This document shows positions 1-8,349 of a DNA stretch of 64,000 bases, in pieces. This DNA comes from ZC4RG30 sp046347045 (GTDB lineage: Bacteria; Pseudomonadota; Gammaproteobacteria; Steroidobacterales; Steroidobacteraceae). The notes beneath the pieces were generated by a model. It did no database searches, had not been told where the DNA came from, and was given only the letters and a program-made list of their open reading frames with translations. The position numbers were made by a program, and so were the translations under genes. The stretch lies in NCBI GenBank assembly GCA_046347045.1, contig JAXMGX010000004.1, positions 186,001-250,000 of the forward strand, written 5' to 3'. Numbering within the stretch: the first letter of the stretch is position 1; every line of letters starts with the position of its first letter.

Positions 1-1
1 C

Positions 2-2020
2 TACCTGTTCCGCAATTCCGAGGTGGGATTGTTCCTGCGCACCCGCGCCGAGGGCGTGGGGCACATCCGTCTCGAGGGATTGAAGCTGCAGCGCAATTTC
101 CGCTCGCTGCCGCGGCTGGTGGAATGGGTCAATGCGACCTTCGCGCAGATATTCCCCGACGTCGAGGATCTGCGCAGTTCGGCGGTGACTTTCCTGCAAG
201 CCGAGGCGGCACGCGCTGCAACCGGCGACGCAAGTGCGGTGCACGTATGGCCGCAGGCCAGCGCGCAGCCGCAGGCCGAAGCCGCCCAGCTCGCCGCCGA
301 AATCGTGCAGTTGCGGCGCGAACATCCCGACTGGCGCATCGCGGTGCTGGTGCAGACCCGCTCGCTGGCGCCGCCCGTGCTGGCACAGCTCGCGCAGGCG
401 GGAGTGCCCGCGCTGGGCGTGGAACTGGCCTCGCTGGCCGAGCGTCAGGTGGTGCGCGATCTGATCGCCATCGGCCAGTCGCTGCTGGATGGCGGCAATC
501 GCGCGGCGTGGCTGGCCATGCTGCATTCTCCGGCCTGCGGACTTTCGATGCCGGAACTGCAGGCGCTGTGCGGCGAGAACCTGCAATCGCCGCTGCTCGA
601 CATCCTGCTCGATGCACAGCAGGCAATGCTGCCCACGGCCCTGCAGCGACGCCTGCAACGGATCACGCCGCTGCTGCGCGCCGCGTGGCAGGGACGGGGC
701 AGCGCCGACCTTGCCACTGCCATCGAATCGCTGTGGCGCCGACTCGGCGGCTGGCATGCCTGCCGTGACGAGGCGGAGCGCGACGCGGCACTGCAGTACC
801 TCGCAGCAGTGCGACGCGCCGGCGAGAGCGAAGGCGTGCTCGATGCCGCAAGGCTGCAGCAACTGGCCGAGAGCCTGCGCGATGCCGGGGTGGCCACGGC
901 CGGCAATCCGGTGGAGATCTTGACCATCCATCATTCCAAAGGCCTGGAGTGGGATGTGGTGTTCGTGCCGGGGCTGGGGCAGGGTCCGCGCGCCGACCAG
1001 CCTGCGCTGCTGCAGTGGCTGGAATTGCCGGCACCTCATGGCGACACCGACCTGCTGCTGGCGGTGCGCAGCCTGGGCGAACCGGGGCCCAGCGATGCGC
1101 TGTCGAAATACATTGCGCGGCTGCGGCGCGAGCGCCAGGACAACGAGCGCGCGCGGCTGGTCTATGTGGCGGTGACGCGGGCGCGGCATCGGCTGTACCT
1201 GTCGGGCCATGCGCCGTGGAACCGCAAGCTGGGTCAGCCCCTGCCGCACCACCGCTCGCTGCTGCAGGTGCTGTGGCCCGCGCTGCGGGAATCGTTCGCG
1301 GCAGTGCCAGCGCCGCAGGAGCAGGGCGCGCCGGAGAACCTGCCGCAGCACGCGTCGGAGGGGCCGGCACGCCGCAATCTCGAGACACCCTGGCATCCGC
1401 TGCCCGTGGACTTCACGCAGCCACGGCTGCGTGCGCCGCTGCGCCCCGCCAGTCTTTCGGGCGGCGAGAGCGATCTGCATGCCGGCCCGGACTACGACTG
1501 GGTGGGACCCGCCGCGCGCGCGGCAGGCACGCTGGTGCACGGCGAAATGGAACGATTCGCGGCCACGGGTTTGCCCGATGCCGCGGCGCTGGCGGAACGG
1601 TCGGGCTTCTTCGTCTCGCGCCTGCGGGAGCTGGGCATCGAACCCGTGCAGGCGCGGCAGTTGGCCGCCGACATCGTGGAGCGACTGCAGCGCATGGTGC
1701 GCGATCCGCGGGCGCAGTGGCTGTTCGATCCGCCGCACAGCGAAGCGCGCAGTGAATGGCGTCTGTCCGGCGTGGTGGACGGGGAACTGCGCAATGCCGT
1801 CATCGATCGCAGCTTCGTGGCCGACGGCATCCGCTGGGTGGTGGATTTCAAGACCAGCACGCATGCCGGCGCGGGGCTCGAGGAATTCCTGCAGTCGGAA
1901 ATGGATCGCTACCGGCCGCAGCTCAGGCTGTACCGCACGCTGGCATCGCGCGCGGGCGCCGAACCGGTGCGCGCGGCGCTTTACTTTCCCTGGCTGGGTG
2001 AATTCCGCGAAGTGGAGTGA
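2..2020 (+). CDS. UvrD/RecB-family helicase-nuclease, C-terminal part (5' end outside window)
   Basis: The reading frame is open from the first bases of the window, so the N-terminal ATP-binding half is missing. What remains carries late superfamily-1 helicase motifs: ILTIHHSKGLEWDVVF (motif V region) near residue 308 and RARLVYVAVTRARHRLYL (motif VI) near residue 385. A C-terminal RecB/Cas4-type nuclease segment follows, ending in a D..VVDFKTS core near residue 614. This combination is typical of RecB/AddA-like exonucleases that process double-strand DNA ends with a partner such as AddB/RecC. The partner is presumably upstream of the window. The gene converges on gspN with a 42-base gap in which I see no terminator. 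Confidence 0.9.
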   Translation, partial: YLFRNSEVGLFLRTRAEGVGHIRLEGLKLQRNFRSLPRLVEWVNATFAQIFPDVEDLRSSAVTFLQAEAARAATGDASAVHVWPQASAQPQAEAAQLAAEIVQLRREHPDWRIAVLVQTRSLAPPVLAQLAQAGVPALGVELASLAERQVVRDLIAIGQSLLDGGNRAAWLAMLHSPACGLSMPELQALCGENLQSPLLDILLDAQQAMLPTALQRRLQRITPLLRAAWQGRGSADLATAIESLWRRLGGWHACRDEAERDAALQYLAAVRRAGESEGVLDAARLQQLAESLRDAGVATAGNPVEILTIHHSKGLEWDVVFVPGLGQGPRADQPALLQWLELPAPHGDTDLLLAVRSLGEPGPSDALSKYIARLRRERQDNERARLVYVAVTRARHRLYLSGHAPWNRKLGQPLPHHRSLLQVLWPALRESFAAVPAPQEQGAPENLPQHASEGPARRNLETPWHPLPVDFTQPRLRAPLRPASLSGGESDLHAGPDYDWVGPAARAAGTLVHGEMERFAATGLPDAAALAERSGFFVSRLRELGIEPVQARQLAADIVERLQRMVRDPRAQWLFDPPHSEARSEWRLSGVVDGELRNAVIDRSFVADGIRWVVDFKTSTHAGAGLEEFLQSEMDRYRPQLRLYRTLASRAGAEPVRAALYFPWLGEFREVE

Positions 2021-2062
2021 GCGCGGGCCTGATCGATCCCGAGACGGATTATCCGGCTCGCG

Positions 2063-2833
2063 TCAGTCCGCCGTGCCTTCGAGGCTGAAGCTGCGCACGC
2101 CATTCAGGTCGACCGGCGCGAGCTGGTCGAGCGCGCTGCCCAGTTGCGGCGGGCTGCCGGGCCGCAGCATCACCGTGCCTTTGAGCTGCCAGCTCATGTC
2201 GGCATTCACGGTGAGCTGCGACTGCAACTGCAGCGGGCCGCGGGCGGCGCCTACGGCCGCGGCCTCGTCGCTGAGCGTGCCGCGGAACGGTGGCGCCTCC
2301 TGCCGCGGAAACTGCAATCTGAAATCGCCGAAGGCAGTGCCGCGCGAATCGCGCAACTGCCGCGCCAGCAGCGCGCCGCCCACGGCAGTGATGCGGCCAT
2401 CGGCCACATCCATCGACAGATCGCGGGCCTCGGCCTGCGTGGTCCATCCCGCGGGCAGCGCGGCAAGGCGGGCGTGATCCAGCGCGAGGCTGCCATCGAG
2501 GCTTTCGACGTGCATACGCCCGCCGGAGCGCAGCGTGAGCTCGCCGCGCGCCGCAAGGTTGGCGCCTGTCACCGCGACATCGGCGCGCAGCCGCGCCTGC
2601 AGCAGCGCCAGTGGCCGAAGCCGCCAGTTCACCGAATCCAGCCGCAATGCGGGTTTGCCGGGCTGTGCCAGCGCAAGATCGTTGCACTGGCCGCGCCAGA
2701 TGCTGCCGGCGAGGCTGGCGCAGCGCACCTGCGCGGGCAGGAAACTCTTGATCCATGCGGCGGGGAACACCACCAGCAATGCGATCAGGAAGGCCGCGAG
2801 GCCCAGCAGAATGAATCGCAGGCGGGGGCGCAC
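2063..2833 (-). CDS. gspN: Type II secretion system protein N
   Basis: Inner-membrane anchored T2SS component. The start is taken as the GTG at 2833, five bases past the gspM stop, because a longer ATG start would run back into gspM and add a low-complexity leader. The N-terminus then has one hydrophobic segment (LRFILLGLAAFLIALLVV) followed by a periplasmic domain of about 230 residues. The family match rests on size (256 aa), topology, the AGSIWRGQC-type segment after the anchor and its position as last gene of the G-to-N string. GspN is dispensable in some T2SSs and its exact role is unclear. Confidence is lower than for gspG-K because the sequence family is weakly conserved. Confidence 0.8.
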   Translation of the reverse strand: MRPRLRFILLGLAAFLIALLVVFPAAWIKSFLPAQVRCASLAGSIWRGQCNDLALAQPGKPALRLDSVNWRLRPLALLQARLRADVAVTGANLAARGELTLRSGGRMHVESLDGSLALDHARLAALPAGWTTQAEARDLSMDVADGRITAVGGALLARQLRDSRGTAFGDFRLQFPRQEAPPFRGTLSDEAAAVGAARGPLQLQSQLTVNADMSWQLKGTVMLRPGSPPQLGSALDQLAPVDLNGVRSFSLEGTAD

Positions 2834-2837
2834 CGGT

Positions 2838-3332
2838 CTAGCGCTGGTGCAGTTGCACGCTGGCGTTGACCACGCCCGCCGTGCCATTGCCGGTGATGCT
2901 GGCCGCTTCCACGCGCAGGTCGTGCTGCGCCACCAGGCGCGACATCCAGCCGATCAGGAGGTTGAAGTCGGCGCTTTCCATCCGCACGGTCATCGAACCA
3001 TTGGCCGCGGGCTGGCTGCCCGTCAACGCCTGCGCCAGACCCGACTCTCGCGCGGAGCGATCGATGAGCACCACCAGCGATTCGCCCTGGGGCGAGCCCG
3101 ATGCGGCGGGGCCCGGGCCGGCAGCGGCCAGCGTGGGGGCCATCTGGCGCATCCAGGCAAGGTCGGCCTGCTGCTGCGCGACGCGCGCGCGCGCCTGCGA
3201 CAGATTGCGATGCAGCGGCAGCAGCACCAGCGCCAGCACGATGAGTGCGCCGGCGATCGCGCCCCAGCGCAGCACGCGCTGATCGCGCTCGCTCTGGCGC
3301 GCATACCAGTCGCTGAAGGCAGCGGGCATCAT
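2838..3332 (-). CDS. gspM: Type II secretion system protein M
   Basis: A 164-aa single-pass inner-membrane protein. It has a short cytoplasmic tail (SDWYARQSERDQRVLRWG), one membrane segment (residues about 24-40), a coiled-coil stretch (NLSQARARVAQQQADL) and a ferredoxin-like periplasmic domain. GspM pairs with GspL in the T2SS assembly platform. Two adjacent ATG codons are available (3332 or 3329). The first overlaps the gspL stop as ATGA, which suggests translational coupling. Position between gspL and gspN agrees with the usual operon order. Confidence 0.9.
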   Translation of the reverse strand: MMPAAFSDWYARQSERDQRVLRWGAIAGALIVLALVLLPLHRNLSQARARVAQQQADLAWMRQMAPTLAAAGPGPAASGSPQGESLVVLIDRSARESGLAQALTGSQPAANGSMTVRMESADFNLLIGWMSRLVAQHDLRVEAASITGNGTAGVVNASVQLHQR

Positions 3333-4570
3333 GAGCCTGCTCCCGCAAGATCCACCAGGCCTTCGTAGGCCGTGCCCTTGGCATTGCCGGACTTGAGCTC
3401 CGCCTTGTAGCCGCCGGCGCGCAGTGCCTGGTTGAACTGGTCGAGCGCGCTGGCATCGGGCGCGGTGATCTTGAGCTGCAGCCCGCCCGGCTTGAAGGAG
3501 AGCGATTCGAGCTGGGCCATGGGCACGTTCTGCTTGGCGGCGGCCACCGCCGCCAGCAGCGTCATGAATTCGCCCTGCGCACCGCCACCGCCGGCCACCG
3601 CGGCGAGGCGCCTTTCCAGCATGCGACGTGGCTCGCGTGGCATGGGCTGGCCCGGATAGATGGAGCCGTAGAGCTGGCTGATGGCGCCGTCGAGATCGTT
3701 GCCGGCCTTGCGCAACTGGCGCAGTTCCCACAGCGAGCCTGCGACATGCACCAGCAGCAGCAGCGCCGCCAGACCCGCCACCCAGCGCCAGGCCTGCCAG
3801 TTGCCCTTCGACGTGCTGCGGGGCTTCAACTGGCCCTGCAGCAGGTTCAGCGGCGCGCCATGCGTCAGACCCTGCGCGAGCTGCGCCAGCACGCCGCCAT
3901 TGTTGAGCTGCACCTTGAACGAGCCCACGCGCTCGCGCAGCGGCTCGATGACGCCGGAATATTTCTGCCAGTCGCCGGGACCCACGAATACATCGAGATG
4001 GGCCTGTGACAGGTTGCTGCCGGCGCCGGGCAGCATCTCGAGCGCCAGCAGCGGGTCGGACGCGGGCAGCACCAGCGGCCGCGCAACGTCGTCGCGCAGC
4101 AGCAGCTGATCGCCCGACACCAGCATGGTGACATGGCCCGGCAGCACCGGCGCCAGGTCGCTTTCGGCGAACACCGCATGCGGCACGAGTTGCAGCGCCG
4201 CCGCGCGCGCCAGGTATTGATCGAGCCGCGCGCGCTCCATGACGGCCACCGGCACGGTGCCGCTGACTGCATCGCGCGTGCCGACCGCGAAATGCAGCGC
4301 GTCGACATCCTGCGAAAGCTGATCCTCGAGCGCAAAGGGGGCGAGCTGCAGCAGCCGCGCCTCGTTGCCCGCAGGCAGTGTGGCCTGGAAGAAGCTGACC
4401 TCGCCGGCAGGCACCAGCAGCGCCACCTTGCGGCCGGTGGCCATGGTGTGCAGGCCGCCAGCCTCGTCGTGGCTGGGCAGCGACAGCAGCTGGCCCTGCG
4501 CATCGGCGACCACCCAGGAGACGGGTGCATCGTCTTCGGCGGGCAATCGCAGCAGCAGCCAGTCAGCCAT
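3329..4570 (-). CDS. gspL: Type II secretion system protein L
   Basis: A 413-aa bitopic protein that links the cytoplasmic ATPase GspE to the pseudopilus machinery. The N-terminal ~240 residues form the actin-like cytoplasmic domain typical of GspL. A membrane segment follows (WRWVAGLAALLLLVHVAGSLW, about residues 260-280, beginning with WRWVAG), then a periplasmic ferredoxin-like domain at the C-terminus. It sits three bases after gspK and overlaps gspM by four bases. gspE itself is not in the window, so the ATPase, secretin (gspD), gspC and gspF must be encoded elsewhere. Confidence 0.92.
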   Translation of the reverse strand: MADWLLLRLPAEDDAPVSWVVADAQGQLLSLPSHDEAGGLHTMATGRKVALLVPAGEVSFFQATLPAGNEARLLQLAPFALEDQLSQDVDALHFAVGTRDAVSGTVPVAVMERARLDQYLARAAALQLVPHAVFAESDLAPVLPGHVTMLVSGDQLLLRDDVARPLVLPASDPLLALEMLPGAGSNLSQAHLDVFVGPGDWQKYSGVIEPLRERVGSFKVQLNNGGVLAQLAQGLTHGAPLNLLQGQLKPRSTSKGNWQAWRWVAGLAALLLLVHVAGSLWELRQLRKAGNDLDGAISQLYGSIYPGQPMPREPRRMLERRLAAVAGGGGAQGEFMTLLAAVAAAKQNVPMAQLESLSFKPGGLQLKITAPDASALDQFNQALRAGGYKAELKSGNAKGTAYEGLVDLAGAGS

Positions 4571-4573
4571 AGG

Positions 4574-5509
4574 TCATTCCGTGCCCATCGTGCGCAGGAT
4601 CGGCCGGACTTTTCCGGCTCCATCGCGGTACATCAGACTGTACAAGGCGAATTGTGCAGTGCCAATACTGAGCCAGGTCTGCAGCCGGAAGTAGCTGCTG
4701 CGCTCGTCGATGTGGCCGGCAATCTGCGGCTCTGTGGCGCCGATCACGTTTTTGCGCGGGAAGCAGCCCTGTGCCCTGGAACGCGCCATGTCCTCGGCGC
4801 TGAGCCGGCTGTACTGGACATTGTTGGCGCCGGTGGTGCTGAGCGCGAACAGCGCGTCGAGCACCACGCCGTCAGCAGTGCAGACATTGATCTTCTGCGC
4901 CTCGGGCGGCAGCGCCGTCACATGCGGCAGCAGCTTGCGGTACATCTCGAGCGTGAAACCCGGCAGTTGCTGCAGCTCCGATACGCTGGTGAGCAGCAGG
5001 TTGCCGGCGCGGTGCGGCGGGGTCTGCGACAGGTACAGGCTGTCCTCGCCGCCGTCGGCTTCGGGCTGGTTGTTGGGGTCGATCCAGTCGATGATGAGAC
5101 TGGCCCAGCGGGGTTCGAGATCGGACAGCTCCAGCAGCCGGCGCAGCACCTTCACGGCATCGGGATCAGGCGTGCCGTCCCTGCGCAGCAGCGTGTTGAG
5201 GTTGAACTTGCCCTGTTCGTCGCCGATCTGCGCTTCGAGCGTGACGCCGTCTTCGACTTCCACCGGGCCGTAATGCTGTGCCCAGGAATCCTTGGAGCTG
5301 TCTTCGCTGTTCTTGTCCTCGGCCAGCGCGTAGGCGGCGAGGGCTTCGCCGCCCGCGCCGAGCTGCACGGCCTGCTCCATGCTGAAGCTGGCTGCGGCGC
5401 GGCGTGCGGCCAGCGCCGTGTCGAAGAACAGCGCCGTGGCGACGATGGCGGCCAGCGCCACCAGGATCAGGGCGCTGATGAGGATCACGCCGCGTTGCCT
5501 GGATTTCAT
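4574..5509 (-). CDS. gspK: Type II secretion minor pseudopilin K
   Basis: A 311-aa minor pseudopilin forming the pseudopilus tip with GspI and GspJ. The start chosen (MKSRQRGVILIS) gives a short basic leader ending in Gly before a hydrophobic helix, as expected for prepilin peptidase processing. GspK characteristically lacks the glutamate at position +5 of the mature protein, and none is seen here (VILISALILVALAAIV). The long soluble region with EQGKFNLNTLL and LIIDWIDPNNQPE segments matches the family's helix-hairpin region. The ATG overlaps the gspJ stop (ATGA). A longer upstream start at 5596 would lie inside gspJ and is rejected. Confidence 0.92.
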   Translation of the reverse strand: MKSRQRGVILISALILVALAAIVATALFFDTALAARRAAASFSMEQAVQLGAGGEALAAYALAEDKNSEDSSKDSWAQHYGPVEVEDGVTLEAQIGDEQGKFNLNTLLRRDGTPDPDAVKVLRRLLELSDLEPRWASLIIDWIDPNNQPEADGGEDSLYLSQTPPHRAGNLLLTSVSELQQLPGFTLEMYRKLLPHVTALPPEAQKINVCTADGVVLDALFALSTTGANNVQYSRLSAEDMARSRAQGCFPRKNVIGATEPQIAGHIDERSSYFRLQTWLSIGTAQFALYSLMYRDGAGKVRPILRTMGTE

Positions 5510-6123
5510 CCCGGCACCTCGATCAGCCGCGTGAGCTTGCCCCAGTCCTCGAGTTCCAGCGTCATCTCGACGGCGATGGGGCGCCAGCGCAGCCACTGCT
5601 CATCGGGCGGGTTGGACAGCGAGGCCGGCGGCCAGCCGTCCTGCCAGTTGCGGGCGTCGTTCATGAAACGCAGCCGGAATGACTTGACGCCGGTGATCAG
5701 CTCCTTCGATATCGGCCTGGGTTCCAGCTGCGCATCGAGCACCAGCCAGTGTTCGCGATACAGCTTTCCCTCACGCAGCACATAGCGCACGCGCTGCAGC
5801 GTGGAGCGCGAGAGGCCCGCTGGATTCATCCAGCCGCCGCGCGTGAAATTCACCTCGGTGGCGGTGGTGGTGCGCGCCAGCACGGCGGGCTGGAATTCGC
5901 CGCCCAGCGGCTCGCGCACGGGGCGGGGCGTGAGCTGCGAGAAATCCTGCACGAAGCCGCGCAGGGTTTCCTGCACGGCACGCACGCGCTGCTCCGCGGC
6001 GCGCACGCGCTCGCGGTTGTTCATGGCCTGCTGCATGGCCTCGAATGCCATCACCGCCAGGATCGCGGCGATCAGCACGGCAATCATGATCTCCACCAGC
6101 GTGAAGCCGCGTTGAGGCTTCAT
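5506..6123 (-). CDS. gspJ: Type II secretion minor pseudopilin J
   Basis: A 205-aa type IV pilin-like protein. The class III signal MKPQRG|FTLVEIMIAVLIAAI is canonical: basic leader, Gly at -1, Phe at +1, Glu at +5. GspJ associates with GspI and GspK at the pseudopilus tip. Length is normal for the family. The start overlaps the gspI stop by four bases and the stop overlaps gspK, so the whole G-to-N set is likely one transcript translated with coupling. Confidence 0.94.
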   Translation of the reverse strand: MKPQRGFTLVEIMIAVLIAAILAVMAFEAMQQAMNNRERVRAAEQRVRAVQETLRGFVQDFSQLTPRPVREPLGGEFQPAVLARTTTATEVNFTRGGWMNPAGLSRSTLQRVRYVLREGKLYREHWLVLDAQLEPRPISKELITGVKSFRLRFMNDARNWQDGWPPASLSNPPDEQWLRWRPIAVEMTLELEDWGKLTRLIEVPG

Positions 6124-6683
6124 GGTTTGCCGCCACCCGACGTGCCGGGCGTACCGGGGGCGCCCGGCGTCCCGGGCGTACCGGCGCCAGGACCCGAAGG
6201 CGCGGCCGCGATGCTCCAGTCCGGGATGTTGCCCACGGCCGGCGCCACCGAGGTGCCGATGAAGCCGATGGCGCGGCCCAGCGCGGGAAACGATGACTTG
6301 CCATCGGTCGGGGCGCCGCTGCCATTGGCAGCGGCTTCACCGCCCGTGGCCTGCGGCGCCACCTCCACATCCAGGCGCAGGATGCCGGCGATGCCCGGAT
6401 CGTTCACGGTCTGCTGCCAGCGCCAGGTGCGGCCGGCGTATTCCACCGTGCCGCTGGTGGTGCCTGCGCCCGGACGCGTATTGGCCAGCCGCACCTCGCT
6501 GACACGGTTCAGTGCAATCCACTCGGCCAGCGATTTCTCGCGCAGATGCGCGACGGCGTCGGCGGAGGAGGTGAGCGTGGCCAGGAGCGCGCCCACGCCC
6601 AGCGCGATGACGAACATCGCGATCATCACCTCGATCAACGTGAAGCCGCGCGCCGCGGGTCGACTCGCGTGGGCGGGGCTCAT
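6120..6683 (-). CDS. gspI: Type II secretion minor pseudopilin I with glycine/proline-rich tail
   Basis: The N-terminal prepilin signal (RPAARG|FTLIEVMIAMFVIAL) and the following ~105 residues (RTWRWQQTV, RLDVEVAP) are typical of GspI, which nucleates the pseudopilus tip. GspI is usually about 120-130 aa. This one is 187 aa, with an added ~60-residue C-terminal region. The last ~25 residues are a collagen-like run of G-T-P/G-A-P triplets ending in SGGGKP. The extension is in frame and its DNA is a short GC-rich repeat (6121-6200). It may be disordered and exposed at the pseudopilus tip, but that is inference. The start overlaps the gspH stop by four bases. Confidence 0.9.
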   Translation of the reverse strand: MSPAHASRPAARGFTLIEVMIAMFVIALGVGALLATLTSSADAVAHLREKSLAEWIALNRVSEVRLANTRPGAGTTSGTVEYAGRTWRWQQTVNDPGIAGILRLDVEVAPQATGGEAAANGSGAPTDGKSSFPALGRAIGFIGTSVAPAVGNIPDWSIAAAPSGPGAGTPGTPGAPGTPGTSGGGKP

Positions 6684-7246
6684 GCGGGCGTGGGGGCCAG
6701 CGTGGTGATGGCGATGCGGTCGGAGTCGGCCGCGGGTGCGAAGCGGATGCCTTCGCCGGTGGCGGCGCGGCGCAGCGTGAGTTCGAACAGGTTCAGGTCG
6801 CCGCTGGAGAACAGCATGATCTGCGGCGCGAGTTCGTCGGGTTTCGCCTGTTCGCGCGGCAGCACGAGGTCGCGGCCCTCGATGCTCACCTGCAGCGACA
6901 CGCCTGTCGGCAGCAGCCGCGGGCGCATCGCATCATCGTCCTTGATCCGCTGCCAGGTGGCGGTGCGGGTGTCGTATGCCAGGAATTCATAGCCGCCAGC
7001 GAAACAGCGCACGCCGAACTCGCGGTTCTGCAAGGTGGCCTGGTCGCGCAGGTAGTCCATCAGCGCTGACAGCCGGTCGCTTTCCTTCTGCAGCGTGGAA
7101 TCGCGCCCGAGCACGCCCAGCGACAGGGCGGCGCCCGTCACCAGGATGCCGATGATCAGCAGGACGACGAGGATCTCGATCAGCGTGAAGCCACGGATCG
7201 AGGGATTGCGGCTACTGGTCGAGATTCCAGTTGCCGATGTCAGCAT
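6680..7246 (-). CDS. gspH: Type II secretion pseudopilin H
   Basis: Minor pseudopilin of about 188 aa. It has the prepilin motif NPSIRG|FTLIEILVVLLIIGILV with Glu at +5 and a C-terminal GspH-type beta domain. The start is uncertain. The ATG at 7246 overlaps the end of gspG by 35 bases and gives an 18-residue leader. No ATG, GTG or TTG occurs between it and the cleavage site. The much longer start at 7330 lies deep within gspG and is unlikely. GspH connects the GspG shaft with the tip complex. Confidence 0.88.
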   Translation of the reverse strand: MLTSATGISTSSRNPSIRGFTLIEILVVLLIIGILVTGAALSLGVLGRDSTLQKESDRLSALMDYLRDQATLQNREFGVRCFAGGYEFLAYDTRTATWQRIKDDDAMRPRLLPTGVSLQVSIEGRDLVLPREQAKPDELAPQIMLFSSGDLNLFELTLRRAATGEGIRFAPAADSDRIAITTLAPTPA

Positions 7247-7652
7247 CGAACTTCTCGCCACCGGGCTGGCCGTCGGCGCCCAGCGTGTAGAGGTCGAATT
7301 CGCCATGCGCGCCGGGGCTTTCGTAGACATAGTCGCGGCCCCATGGGTCTTTGCTGACGCGTTTCACGTAGCCGCCGTCCTTCCAGTGCACCAGCGCCGG
7401 GTCGGAGGGCTTGTGCACCAGGGCGTCGAGTCCCTGCTCGCTGGTGGGCACGCGGAAGTTGTCGAGCTTGTACAGCGTGAGCGCGGTTTCCAGCGCGCGG
7501 ATGTCCTGCTTGGCCTTCGCCACGCGGGCGTCGTCGACATTGCCGGAAAGCTGCTGGATGACCACCGCGGCGAGCAGGCCGATGATGACCACCACGACCA
7601 TGATCTCGATCAGCGTGAAGCCGCGCTGCCCAGCTTGGTTCGGTCGAGTCAT
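7212..7652 (-). CDS. gspG: Type II secretion major pseudopilin G
   Basis: A 146-aa major pseudopilin, first gene of the minus-strand T2SS string. Prepilin signal QAGQRG|FTLIEIMVVVVIIGLLAA with Glu at +5. The body has the hallmark segments KAKQDIRALETAL, LYKLDNFRVPTSEQGLDAL and SKDPWGRDYVYESPG, plus the calcium-site loop near the C-terminus (FDLYTLGADGQPGGE). The start at MTRPNQ is preferred to an ATG 27 codons upstream because leaders are short in this family. It is divergent from the rhombosortase gene, with 58 bases between the start codons that must hold both promoters. Confidence 0.96.
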   Translation of the reverse strand: MTRPNQAGQRGFTLIEIMVVVVIIGLLAAVVIQQLSGNVDDARVAKAKQDIRALETALTLYKLDNFRVPTSEQGLDALVHKPSDPALVHWKDGGYVKRVSKDPWGRDYVYESPGAHGEFDLYTLGADGQPGGEKFDADIGNWNLDQ

Positions 7653-7710
7653 ACTGTTGTCCAGGCCCGCTTGAGAAGAGCCGATCATAGCAAATGGCAC
7701 TGCAGGACCC

Positions 7711-8319
7711 GTGACAGCGCACACATCCCGCATGGGCGTGGCCAGGTCGCTGAATTGCGACGGACTTTACGGTCTGGGACTGGTGCTGGCGGTCGCGCTG
7801 CTGCTGTTGCCGCTGGCGGGCGGCGAAGCGCTGAAGCTGGCCTGGCGCTACGAACGCGGTGCCGTGGCTGCAGGGCAGTGGTGGCGCTTCATCACCTGCC
7901 ACCTGGTGCACCTGGATGCGAATCATGCACTGCTGAACGCGGTGGGTCTGGCACTGCTGTGGTCGCTGTTCGCGCGTTGTTACGGCTGGGGCCAGTGGCT
8001 CGTGGCCCTCGGCGCCTGCGTGGCGGCCATCGGCGCCGGCTTCTGGTTCTTCTCCACGCAGCTCATGTGGTACGTAGGCGCATCGGGCGTGCTGCATGGC
8101 GTGTTCGCCTGCGGCTGCATTGCGATGCTGCGGCAGCGTGACCGCATCGGCTTCATCGCCGCGGCGATCTTCGTGGGCAAGCTGGCCTACGAGCAATGGC
8201 ATGGGCCGCTGCCTTTCGAGCGCGCCGACCAGGTGGTGACGGTGGCGCATCTGTATGGCGCGATGGGTGGCGCGGCGATGGGCCTTGTGCTGCGCGGTCG
8301 CGCCCAGCCGGTATACTGA
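7711..8319 (+). CDS. rrtA: Rhombosortase (rhomboid-family serine protease for GlyGly-CTERM proteins)
   Basis: A 202-aa polytopic membrane protein with about six hydrophobic segments. The rhomboid catalytic serine is in YVGASGVLHG and the histidine in VAHLYGAMGG. An upstream WWRFITCHLVHLDANHALLN segment matches the conserved H/N region. Short length and these motif variants fit rhombosortases, which process C-terminal GlyGly-CTERM anchors on proteins that are also T2SS substrates. Placement back-to-back with gspG supports this. The start is GTG at 7711 with AGGA about six bases upstream. An ATG at 7732 is possible. No GlyGly-CTERM substrate gene was seen in the window. Confidence 0.85.
   Translation: MTAHTSRMGVARSLNCDGLYGLGLVLAVALLLLPLAGGEALKLAWRYERGAVAAGQWWRFITCHLVHLDANHALLNAVGLALLWSLFARCYGWGQWLVALGACVAAIGAGFWFFSTQLMWYVGASGVLHGVFACGCIAMLRQRDRIGFIAAAIFVGKLAYEQWHGPLPFERADQVVTVAHLYGAMGGAAMGLVLRGRAQPVY
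8312..8317 (+). promoter_or_regulatory. Possible -10 element of the fab operon
   Basis: TATACT lies inside the last codons of the rhombosortase gene, about 30 bases before the fabD ATG. No good -35 hexamer is found at normal spacing. Similar TATACT and TACAAT boxes precede ubiG and acpP in this window, so it may be a real sigma-70-type element, but the assignment is tentative. Confidence 0.3.
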
Positions 8320-8349
8320 TCCTTTGCAGTTCGAGGACGCTTGAAGGCC

